Assembly (NCBI GenBank): GCA_002049455.2
Contig: KV919299.1
Span: 1-27,276 of the forward strand
Direction of reading: 5' to 3'
Source: Porphyra umbilicalis
Lineage: Eukaryota > Rhodophyta > Bangiophyceae > Bangiales > Bangiaceae
Length of the DNA: 27,276 nt
Below, in pieces: positions 19,759 through 27,276 of the stretch. Position numbers and translations under genes: made by a program. The notes below the pieces were generated by a model. The model had not been told where the DNA came from, made no database searches, and saw only the letters and a list, made by a program, of their open reading frames with translations. How positions within the stretch are numbered: the stretch's first letter is position 1; each line of letters opens with the position of its first letter.

Positions 19759-20735
19759 ATGGGGCGAAAATGATCAAGACTGACCACATCCAGGACGAGC
19801 GCAACCGGGCGGTACGTACGAGGCGCGCCGGGTGTGAAGCGCAAGGGGGGAGGGGAGAGGCGGCCGGTCGGCTCGGAGCGAAAGGGGGGGCGAGACGGAC
19901 GCGCGCGGAAGTGGCGAGTTGTCGCAGCGTCAGGGATGCGGCGCCCGAAACGGTATTGCCAGCGTCTGCGTGGCCACCCCGCCGATGCGCAGGGGGACTC
20001 TAGCGGCGCGGCGCACTACCCGTCGTGTGGTTGTTGGTAGCCGGGTCTGTTTCCTGCATGGTCGATGGTTGCAACACTCCCCACTGTCCCCTCCCCGCCC
20101 CCCGCCACCATTGAATGACGTCGGTCTGCGTGGCGCAGGTGCCCTTTACCAAGCGCAAGACCGGGTTGCTCAAAAAGGCGCGGGAGCCGTCCATCCTGTG
20201 CGACTGCGAAACTGCGGTGCACAACACCAACGGGCGGTGCTTTGAGTTTGCATCGGGCGACACGAGCCGAACGCTCACCCGGTTTGCTTCCTTCCAGGGC
20301 ACCGTCGAGCTCCGGGGGTTGGCAGAGGTACGCCATCGTCACGCGCTGCTGTGCGGGGAGTTCGTGCGCTTGCGTGTTGGCAGCGGCCGCTGCCGGTAGA
20401 GTACAAGCAGCCGTCGGCGGTAGGCGCGGCGCGGACGACGACTGACGTGCCTCGTGGTGCCCCCTACGGTCTCTTCCGCGTGTCCCATGACCTTGGTTCC
20501 ATCACCCCTCCTCATACTCTTTTCTTTGGCTGATCTCCTCTCCTCTCCTCGCCTCTTTGGCCCTGGTTGACGGCCGCTGGTCGCAACACCCCCCACTTAC
20601 CCACAGGATGAGCGAGCGCGGCTGGTTCACCGCCGGTCGCTCGACCCCGACTCGCGGCACTTGCAGGCGGTCGCCGCCGCCACCGCCGCCTTGTGTCGGG
20701 CGCCGCCCGACCCCCTATGGGTGCTTCTCGGGTAG
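19759..20735 (+). CDS. MEF2-type MADS-box transcription factor gene, frameshifted in exon 1
   Basis: Three exons: 19759-19811, 20139-20327 and 20607-20735, with phase-0 GT-AG introns. Exon 1 starts GCCACCATGGGGCGAAAA, a perfect Kozak start coding MGRK, then needs one extra base to read IKTDHIQDERNRA. Exon 2 codes VPFTKRKTGLLKKAREPSIL then CDCETAV and CFEFAS, the MADS dimer and DNA-binding region with the CDCE signature of MEF2-type proteins. Exon 3 codes 42 residues to TAG at 20733. MADS proteins bind CArG-like DNA as dimers in the nucleus. Oddities: one A missing in exon 1, about two residues missing in the strand after CDCE, and Pro in the usually helical AYEL position. The intron between DERNRA and VPFTKR matches the intron position I recall for animal MEF2 genes. 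It may be a young pseudogene, or the frameshift may be an assembly error. Confidence 0.8.
19812..20138 (+). other. Intron 1 of the MADS-box gene
   Basis: Donor GTACGTACG at 19812 and acceptor GCGCAG ending at 20138, preceded by a C-rich pyrimidine tract (about 20085-20110). The 327 bp intron splits the MADS box between Ala and Val in phase 0. Confidence 0.75.
20328..20606 (+). other. Intron 2 of the MADS-box gene
   Basis: Donor GTACGCC at 20328 shares GTACG with intron 1; acceptor CCCACAG ends at 20606 after a pyrimidine-rich stretch (20500-20560). The 279 bp intron is phase 0. Exon 3 assignment rests on splice signals and frame only. Confidence 0.55.
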
Positions 20736-22149
20736 CTCCCACCCCCGCCGCCGCCGTTTCCGACGCCGCCCACGACTGATGGCGGTTGCGAGGGTGCGGC
20801 GGGCCCCGCCGACTGCGGCGGCTGCGGTGGCGCCAGCAGCGCCGCCGCCGGCTGCGGGAAAATTGGCTATGCGGCGGCGGCCACGCCGCCGCGCCCGCCG
20901 GCCGCGCAGCAGTTCACCACCTCTTCGTCCACGTCGGAGGCGTCGGGCAGGCCCCGCCGCCGTGCAACGTCTGCGCGCCATGACGGGTATGGCGGCGGCG
21001 ACGGGCCGGTGGCCGACGCGCGGTTCGCCTACCCACCGGCGGGGGCGTCTGGCCCCGCGGCGGCCGGCGGCTGCCAAGCGCTGCCGGCGGCTGCCACAGG
21101 CAAGCAGGCGCCTGAGGTGTCAGGCAAGGCGGTGGCGGTGGCGGCCACGGGTCACTTTCAACGTCGACGCCACCGCCGTCGAGTGACGTGCAACCGCCGT
21201 CACCGCGCGGGTAGCGGGGTGGCGGGGAGCCATCCCCCCAACCCCCACCTTCCGTCCCGTCGGCAGCGTCGCCGCGGGGTGCTCCCCCCCCCCCCACCAC
21301 TCAGACGACCACCCGTACAGCGGGTGACGACCGCCACCGAGTCCGGAGGCCTACACCCTCCCCGCTGTCCGCGGGCCGCCGTCGGTGGTGGCGGCACGGT
21401 CTGCGCGGGGTACTCCCCCCCGGCCGGGGATACTCCACGGCGGGCGGGCGGGCGGGGGTGGAGCCCGGCAGCCGCCGCTGCCGCACGGAAGACGTGGCAG
21501 GGGATGACGCGCCGCCCCCACCGCCGCGCGCCCGCAACGCCGTGGCCGTCAGGGACGATGCGTGGTGCCGCCCCGGCGCGGGCGGCAGCGCCTCGGCGGC
21601 ACTTTGGCGGGGGCACGGGCCGACCCGTCGGGGAGCAGCCACAGGCGCGGCCACGGGTCGCCGCGGCTTTGCCCGCACCAGGCGGTGCAGACACGTGATC
21701 CGCTGCTGCCAGCGTCGCCCGTCGCGCGGCTCGTGCAGGGGCTCGGCGCCGCGCGCGTGGCGCCCGGCGCGGCCGGCGCCGACGGGCGGCCGTGGGGGGT
21801 GTACCCCGCCACCGACGCGCCGAGGGACCCTCGGGAGCACCCTGCGACGACGCGGGGGATTACCCGCTGCCATCTTCGCGGGGGGCGCCTCTCTCCCCAC
21901 GGCGGGGGGCGCACAACTCGCTCATGGCGCTGCCGGGTCCCCCCTCACGGACGCGGGAGGGCACCCGTCGGGTATGCCACCCGCTCGTTGAGGCGGCCTA
22001 CGCGGGGCCCCCGCAGCCGTGGGTCAACCCCCCCGCCGCCGAACCGCCGGCGCCGCCGGACCGCCGGCGGGGCGGCGGCCGCGGGCAGGCGGCGTGCCGC
22101 CGCCGCCGCCGCTGCCAACGACGGCGCGTCCGGCAGCCGAGGTGGCGGC
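20736..22149. other. GC-rich interval downstream of the MADS-box gene
   Basis: Dominated by CGC/CGG/CCC-rich sequence with short homopolymer runs. Overlapping frames on both strands code Arg/Pro/Ala/Gly mixtures. I see no domain, no splice pattern I could defend and no RNA gene. The MADS gene 3' untranslated region should begin here. Confidence 0.5.
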
Positions 22150-22566
22150 GGCAGCCATGGCGGCGGTGGCCGTCGTGACGTTCGTGCCAATGGCGGTGGT
22201 GGAGGGGGTGGCGGCAGCCATGCGGCGGCCAATGGCGGTGGTGGAGGGGGCGGCGGCAGCCATGCGGCGGCCGTCGTGACGAGGGTGGCAATAGCAATGG
22301 CGGCGGCCGAGGCGGTGCCGGCAACCATGGCGCCAGCGGCCGTCGTGCCGTTGGAGGCAATGTAAATGGCGGTGGCGGCAGCTGGCGGCGGCGGCAGCCA
22401 TGGCGGTGGCGGCGGTTATGACGGCCGTGGCAATGGCGCTGGCGGTGACGGCAGCCATGGCGGTGGCGGGAGCCATGGCGGTGACGGCGGTTACGATGGT
22501 CGTGGCAATGACGCTGGCGGCGGCCTGAGGTGGCGGCGGCAGTCATGGTGGCGGCGGACGTCGTGA
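22130..22566 (+). repeat. Gly/Ser/His-coding minisatellite
   Basis: Repeated units around GGCGGCAGCCATGGCGG, including a 42 bp tandem pair starting GCCAATGGCGGTGGTGGAGG at 22186 and 22228, and further variants to 22566 (reading GGSHGGGGGYDGRGN in the frame from 22366). Several ATG triplets and a stop at 22363-22365 fall within it. It could be the 3' part of a Gly-rich protein gene, but frame changes between blocks make a plain minisatellite more likely. Confidence 0.6.
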
Positions 22567-22654
22567 CGTTGGTAACAATGGCGACGCCCTCCTGCCCACG
22601 AGGGCCCAAATCCACATCACACCCGACCTCACACCCGACCGCCGACTCCACCGC

Positions 22655-24304
22655 CTACATAGACTCGCCACCACTATCGCTCCGGACCGACAAAGGCGCT
22701 TCCTCATCATCTACACCTTCATCCACGTCGATGGCCGCCGTCGTCCGCCCTCTCTTGCGCGACGGCGCCTCGCTCGCACCGGCCCCCCCGGACCCCCCCC
22801 CGTCTGGCTGCACTTCAGTGCCGGGCGGCGTGACGACCACCTCCGCAACAGAGCATTCGATGACCAGGTTTTGTACCCACTTCGCGATCATCGGCAACAC
22901 ATTGATGTTCGGTGTCAGCGTACGTTTGTAGCACAGCTGCTCTGCAACCTCAGCAGGAGAGACCGCGCCGCACGTGAGCGTCATCCCTGTAAGGACGTGG
23001 TCCTTGGCCGCGTCGATGAAGGCCTCTTCCATCCTCGGGAAGAACTGCGCGTTGGCCGGCCCAATAGCACCCACAAATACAGCCCTGGCAAGCTGCACCG
23101 GGGTCCACTGGTTCACCGTCGGGTGCGAGAAGATCACAGCGTTGTCAAACTTGGCTCGTTGGCCGGGGCGCCACACGAGGTGGTCCGGCGGGGATGCGGG
23201 ACGCACACCCACAGCAGCAGCGAGGGCGCCGCCGCCGCCGCCGCCGCCGCCATCTCCGCCGCCGCCGACCACCGAGTCGACCGCCACTCCCGGCGCCGTC
23301 ATGCGACGAACGGCCGAGGCGGCGCGCAGAGCCGCTGCCTGCATAACTCCCTTCTCCTTGGAAACCATGCGGGCGGCGACTAGAGAAACTCCGCCGTCGC
23401 TTCCTGCCCGAGAAGAGGCGGTCACGAGAGAACTCACCGACGCCGCCCGAGCCGCTCCCCGAGCTGCTATCCCAGCCCTCACCCCTCCACGGCCGCGCGC
23501 CGTCGGAGACGCAGTGCTGCCCCCGAGTACCGGCAACGCCCCAGGTCCCTCCCCAGCGCCCCCCGTCGCCTGCACCGCCGCAGAGGCTTCAGCAATGGCC
23601 GTTGCCGCCGCCGCCGACCGCGCCCCACCGCCGCCCGCGCCAATAGCACCCGCGAGTCTGCCATGGGCAGCACGGCTGGACGCGGTGCTGCCCGTCGCTG
23701 CTGCCATTGCCGCGCCAACGGCCGACATAGCAGGATCCATTAATGCAGCAGCTGTCCGGTCAAAAAAGGCTCGATTGTCAACCGAGTTAGTAGCGGCCTG
23801 GATACCGCTCGACCGCATGACGTCGGCCGCCCCAGTTGTCGACAAACCAGTTTGGTACAAGTTGTCCCGCAACAGCTCCGCGTTGCTGGCCGAGCGTTGC
23901 CGCTCGCCCCAGGCCGACCAGCACTTGTCATGGTAAGCCTTGAGCCACTCTTTGACGCACTGGTCATCGACTGCGGCGCACACGAAGTCCGCGCCCGACA
24001 GCTCAGGGGCCGTTCGCTTGCGGGACGGTAGTCTGCGGCTCCCCGACCGCACGTACAGGTCGTCATTGATGACGAGAGTGCGCACGTGGTGGCCTCGTTG
24101 TTTGCACTTGGAGCACTTCTCATCGTGGGCGCAGCCTTGCATCGTGCATGTCTCAGGGTCGTAGAACGAGTCGTCGGTGGGGAGTTGATGAAAGCACGGG
24201 TAGTTTTTCATTTCACACGACCGCGCGTCGTGTCCCCCCTTGCGCAACTCACCGTCGTCCCCCCGCCCGAGATCGAAGCTGCACATCGTGCACCGGCCGA
24301 CCAT
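22655..24304 (-). CDS. Zinc-knuckle-like Cys/His protein, 549 residues
   Basis: A single uninterrupted frame from ATG 24304 to the stop at 22655. The N-terminus has C5, C8, H25, C30 (CX2CX16HX4C, ending GHDARSC) and a second set C64, C67, H72 (CSKCKQRGHHVRT). In the second set the fourth ligand expected in CX2CX4HX4C is Leu77. Extra Cys at 37, 53 and 58 may complete other sites. Residues 180-350 are Ala/Ser/Gly-rich with a long Gly run coded by a GCC repeat (plus 23227-23275). Residues 370-480 look globular (LVWRPGQRAKFDNAVIFSHP, MIAKWVQNLVIECSVAEVVV). The tail has a basic KRGR nuclear-signal-like motif and an acidic end. Knuckles of this kind bind nucleic acid and are common in transposon-derived proteins; the function here is unknown. 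Confidence 0.7.
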   Translation of the reverse strand: MVGRCTMCSFDLGRGDDGELRKGGHDARSCEMKNYPCFHQLPTDDSFYDPETCTMQGCAHDEKCSKCKQRGHHVRTLVINDDLYVRSGSRRLPSRKRTAPELSGADFVCAAVDDQCVKEWLKAYHDKCWSAWGERQRSASNAELLRDNLYQTGLSTTGAADVMRSSGIQAATNSVDNRAFFDRTAAALMDPAMSAVGAAMAAATGSTASSRAAHGRLAGAIGAGGGGARSAAAATAIAEASAAVQATGGAGEGPGALPVLGGSTASPTARGRGGVRAGIAARGAARAASVSSLVTASSRAGSDGGVSLVAARMVSKEKGVMQAAALRAASAVRRMTAPGVAVDSVVGGGGDGGGGGGGGALAAAVGVRPASPPDHLVWRPGQRAKFDNAVIFSHPTVNQWTPVQLARAVFVGAIGPANAQFFPRMEEAFIDAAKDHVLTGMTLTCGAVSPAEVAEQLCYKRTLTPNINVLPMIAKWVQNLVIECSVAEVVVTPPGTEVQPDGGGSGGAGASEAPSRKRGRTTAAIDVDEGVDDEEAPLSVRSDSGGESM

Positions 24305-24760
24305 TCTCTCGGACCGTCGGTGCGAGACGACACGGCGGAGATAAAATAGGCACTTGGGTGACCACCCCGGGAGACCGGGGGGGGAACGAGAGCGTCTCTG
24401 GGACGGATCTTAGAGGCTGGAGGCGGGCGCGCGGCACAGTGTCGTCAACGTGCCGCACCAAGTGTGTTCTGATTGGACTTGGTGGAATCCTTCAAGCGCC
24501 GTCGACGCTTCAGCTGCACATTCGTGCAGCAAATGAGAGTGGTCCACTGCTGAATCCACCGGGAGATCCAGTCTCATGACACGATCTGCGGCAGGAGCGC
24601 GGCCACTGATGGTGTCTCGTGACCGGGCGTGCGGCGCGAGCAGGCCCAATGAAAATGGACGCTGCAACTGGCACTCGACAGATGCGCCGACAGCCTGTGG
24701 CGAGAGGCGGATGGGCATGTTTGCACCACAGAACTTACGGATTGCACGTTAGACGGGCCA

Positions 24761-25122
24761 GCACGATGTCCTGCACGATGTGCTTTCTTCAGATCGAGAG
24801 GCCCGATATTGGCAGCCCTAATCGAGACGAAATCACCCGACCCGCTTCCACTGGCTCAGTTAGAGGCTGCCGATTAACACAGCACGAAGTGGACATCGTG
24901 CATCGAGCACGATGTCGAGCACGATGTCGAAACCGGGAATCTTAATGGCAACAAGTAGCCCGATATTAAGACGTGGCCCACTTTGCTGAGACAATGGGGC
25001 ATCAGATCACTCGCCCTCTTCGATTCCGCCATCCCGGCCACGTGATGAGCGAGAATTGTCCTGGGATCCGAACTCGTGTTGAGCTGTTCTGTAAGACATC
25101 GTGCGCTCCGTCGACATCGTGC
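24761..25122. repeat. Cluster of the 10-mer GCACGATGTC in both orientations
   Basis: Perfect copies are at 24761, 24907 and 24919 on plus, and as GACATCGTGC at 24892, 25095 and 25113. A one-base variant, GCACGATGTG, is at 24773. The pair at 24907 and 24919 forms a 12 bp tandem repeat GAGCACGATGTC. Six exact copies in about 360 bp far exceed chance. The arrangement resembles a binding-site array, perhaps for the gene at 22655-24304, though a decayed satellite is also possible. Confidence 0.7.
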
Positions 25123-25952
25123 AGCCCCTCACGGGGTCTGTGAGAGGGGTGATCGTGCGAACGATCCGCGGCGTGTCCATTTTTTAGGGAAGTGCCATAT
25201 GTACCTGCATTCTTGATCGTCAAGACTAGAACTTTGGCACCCATGGCTTTGGGGCCTCACATCGCCTTGCGTCTTGTCACCAAGGGTTTCATGTACACGA
25301 TTTCATTGAGAATGCAAAAAAAAAAACAGAAAATTTGCTGTCGGCAACACAAACGATGAATGAAATTTGCGCACATTCTCCGTGGAATGGATAGATCTGG
25401 TGCATGTTACTCTCTGTACTATGCAGATATGTTGCACGACCTGTGGTGATTTGGACAGACGTTGTGCACAACCAGGTCGTACCTTGCATATTCTGGCATG
25501 CCCTGGTGTCGTGATTAGCTTACTCCAGCACCTTAGTTTGCTTGTGTTGCTTGGAACTGTACATCAAGCAGCCAAAGCTCAGCAGATTCGAGCTGCAGAC
25601 CTGCACGGCCAGCAATGCTGATCGGCTCGATCTGGATCGCTTCTCACCACCTCCCCGCTCATCGTCCCGCACAGCACCACGAGGAGCTCTCACGTTCTGA
25701 CCAGGTTTTGTCCACACCAAGGCACTTTTTGGCGATGCCCCGCCTCACGACCATGGGACACGTGCCTTTCTTGGAAGGATGACTGGTACTCCTCCCAATG
25801 GCAGCCTGAAATGCAGGTTCCAGATGAAAATCTGCGCAAGTGGGTGTCCTGAGGTTGCAGGACTCCATGCGCTTTTCTGCATGCCTCGACACGCGTTTGG
25901 TGCATGTTCGCAGTAGTCTAACACAGGCACGAGAGATTCCTGTGCAGGTGGC

Positions 25953-26288
25953 GTGCACCTCGCACCAGATTTTGTGTCGGAAGCCAACTCAAGTTTATCA
26001 GGTCTGACCGTCCCTGCAGAAAGATGCCGCAAGAATATTGTTCATATTACACAAAACCATGCGGGTTCCCCCGCGCCACGTACCAGGTATGACCCACGGA
26101 CGGAATTTTCATGTCCATCTTTGTTCGTGAGGGGAGCTCTGGTACCATGCCATAATTGTCAATGTCGACAAGAAATGGACGTTCCAATGCGGAAACAGGG
26201 CTCTCTGCAGGCCCTCTGTTGGGCGTGCGAACGGCCAACGGATCCGTGCAAGAGGCTGGAACCGACGGTCGTGCGGCTGAGGGGGTAA
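25953..26288 (+). CDS. Possible small Cys-rich ORF
   Basis: A 111-residue frame with clustered cysteines in its second half (VPCHNCQCRQEMDVPM, then CWACERPTDPC), which could form a zinc ribbon. The first half is unremarkable. It has no recognised family, no neighbours to support it and no clear start, so it may be a gene fragment or chance. Confidence 0.22.
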   Translation: MHLAPDFVSEANSSLSGLTVPAERCRKNIVHITQNHAGSPAPRTRYDPRTEFSCPSLFVRGALVPCHNCQCRQEMDVPMRKQGSLQALCWACERPTDPCKRLEPTVVRLRG

Positions 26289-26494
26289 CGTGGTTTTGAT
26301 CCTGCTGTGCCGCGCCCTGCGCGCGACCGAGAGGTGGCCGAGGGCCTGGCGCCACCCGCCGACGTTCCCGACACCCCTCCTCCTCGTGTTTGTTTCCGCA
26401 AACCCACTTTATGAACGAGCGCAGTCAGTCACAGACATTGGGCGGGAAGACGTCCCAAACACGCGTCGAGCAGTTCACGCCTGGCGCGCCCGCG

Positions 26495-27276
26495 TCACTC
26501 CTCGGGCGACGGCTCGTCGCTGGCGGGCGGCGGCTCGTCCCAGGCCAAACCAATGTCGCCCCCTGCAAGCGCCCGGTCGTCACCGTCTGGCGGTGGCTGC
26601 GCACAGGCCCACGCCCAGTCGCTTGAGACGGGCGACGACGCGTCACAGGCGAGCGATCGGTCGTCATAGGGCGGCGGAGGCGCTTCACCTGCGGCCGACG
26701 GCACTGCACGGGCCGGCGGCGCCGTCGCCAGAGCCAATGCTGACGTGCCAGGCGTGGGCGGCGGCTCGTCCGAGGCCAAACCCACGTCCCCACATGCCAG
26801 TGCCCGGTCGTCACGGTCTGGCGGTGGGTGGCCGCCGCCCAAGTCCCAATCGTTTGAGAGGGGCGCCGACGCGTCATGGGCGAGCGCCAGATCACCGCAA
26901 GGCGGCGGCGGCGCTGCGCCGGCTGGCGACGGCGCTGCAGGGGCCGACGGCAGCGCCACCGACGCCAATGCCGACGTGTCAGGGGCGGGCGGCGGTGCAT
27001 CGCCGGCCGGCAGCGGCGCGGCACGGGCCCAAGGAGGCGCACTACCGGCGAGCTCCACGTCCTCACACGCAGCGGGCGGCGCACCGTCGGCTGGCGACGG
27101 CGCCGCACGGGCACACGGCGGTTCGAACCGGGAATCCGCCCCACACAGGCCGACTGGGTTGGCACCGTCGGCCGCCGCTAGCGCCGCAGCGGCCGACGCC
27201 GCCTCCGAGGCAGACGGCGCCGCGTCGCAGGTCAGTTTCCCTGCGGCGCGGCGCAACGCGTGTGCCATCCACGCCG
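26495..27276 (-). CDS. Pro/Ala/Asp-rich repeat protein, truncated by the window edge
   Basis: The minus frame is open from the right edge to TGA at 26495-26497. An ATG lies at 27268, but the frame is open past it, so the true start may be outside. The protein is built of 77-residue repeats (231 bp in DNA) with segments such as PPPDRDDRALACGDVGLASD and PPPDGDDRALAGGDIGLAWD. Toward the N-terminal side there are about 28-residue Pro/Ala sub-repeats (ARAAPSPADGAPP). Because the period is a multiple of three and no stop has arisen, selection for coding is plausible. The composition suggests an extended, disordered or cell-surface/wall-like protein. No family is recognised. Confidence 0.5.
   Translation of the reverse strand, partial: AWMAHALRRAAGKLTCDAAPSASEAASAAAALAAADGANPVGLCGADSRFEPPCARAAPSPADGAPPAACEDVELAGSAPPWARAAPLPAGDAPPPAPDTSALASVALPSAPAAPSPAGAAPPPPCGDLALAHDASAPLSNDWDLGGGHPPPDRDDRALACGDVGLASDEPPPTPGTSALALATAPPARAVPSAAGEAPPPPYDDRSLACDASSPVSSDWAWACAQPPPDGDDRALAGGDIGLAWDEPPPASDEPSPEE
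26500..27050. repeat. 231 bp tandem minisatellite
   Basis: The constant 231 bp offset was checked at CTCGTCC within GCGGCTCGTCC (26534/26765) and at GACGTG within the next block (26742/26973). The third copy is partial and more diverged, and grades into ~84 bp sub-repeats (GCGACGGCGCxGCAxGGGC at about 26924, 27010 and 27094). Confidence 0.8.

Larger units (their letters stand above)
24305..26494. other. Mostly non-coding interval with a motif cluster
   Basis: Less GC-rich than its surroundings. It probably contains the promoter of the minus-strand zinc-knuckle gene. It holds the GCACGATGTC cluster (24761-25122), an 11-base A run at 25316-25326 and one weak Cys-rich ORF. I found no RNA gene or recognisable protein. 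Short frames near 25660-26030 change phase repeatedly and may be a decayed gene. Confidence 0.5.

Noticed and set aside
21009..22365. Plus-strand frames of 229 and 267 codons
   Set aside because: Composition-driven Arg/Pro/Gly/Ala sequence without domains; the end is a minisatellite.
24755..24800. Possible inverted paralogue of the zinc-knuckle gene start (SCTMCFLQIERP-like reading)
   Set aside because: The similarity is limited to TGCACGATGTGC and a few following bases, and is explained by the repeated 10-mer.

Overview
The window looks like nuclear DNA of a GC-rich eukaryote. It carries a spliced MADS-box gene with GT-AG introns, an LTR retrotransposon, a PIF/Harbinger transposase, small TA-flanked inverted-repeat elements and long stretches of CGG/GCC-rich low-complexity DNA. 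No bacterial operon, rRNA, tRNA or CRISPR array was seen. A bangiophyte red alga (Porphyra/Pyropia type) would fit this composition, but that is an inference and not a sequence match.

Layout. About 0.7-15.5 kb is one nested transposon complex. The host is a PIF/Harbinger-like element with an accessory ORF (695-2005, +) convergent with a DDE transposase (minus strand). A 12.3 kb Ty3/gypsy chromovirus (2724-14989, minus orientation, ~397 bp LTRs, 5 bp target duplication CGCGC) sits inside the transposase ORF. Removing the retrotransposon and one target copy restores an exact 402-codon frame. The retrotransposon has gag, protease, RT, RNase H, integrase and chromodomain-like regions, and its pol protein continues in an unusual C-terminal extension. 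Between pol and the 3' LTR lies an antisense (plus strand) gene region of unknown function. That region is broken by an AT-richer ~2.1 kb block holding two small inverted-repeat elements (4808-5300 and 6547-6677) that share a terminal repeat and have TA target duplications. All coding regions in the complex carry premature stops, so it is a decayed nest.

From 15.5 to 19.7 kb the DNA is GC-rich and low in complexity, with a 78 bp and a 371 bp tandem duplication and no gene I can defend except a doubtful small ORF. At 19759-20735 there is a three-exon MEF2-type MADS-box gene. Its first exon has lost one base in an A run directly after a MADS start in a perfect Kozak context. From 20.7 to 22.6 kb there is more GC-rich DNA ending in a Gly/His-coding minisatellite.

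At 22655-24304 (minus) is a 549-residue protein with an N-terminal zinc-knuckle-like Cys/His region. From 24.3 to 26.5 kb the DNA is mostly non-coding, with a striking cluster of the 10-mer GCACGATGTC in both orientations. The right edge (26495 to the window end, minus) is an open frame of 231 bp in-frame repeats coding a Pro/Ala/Asp-rich protein that runs off the window.
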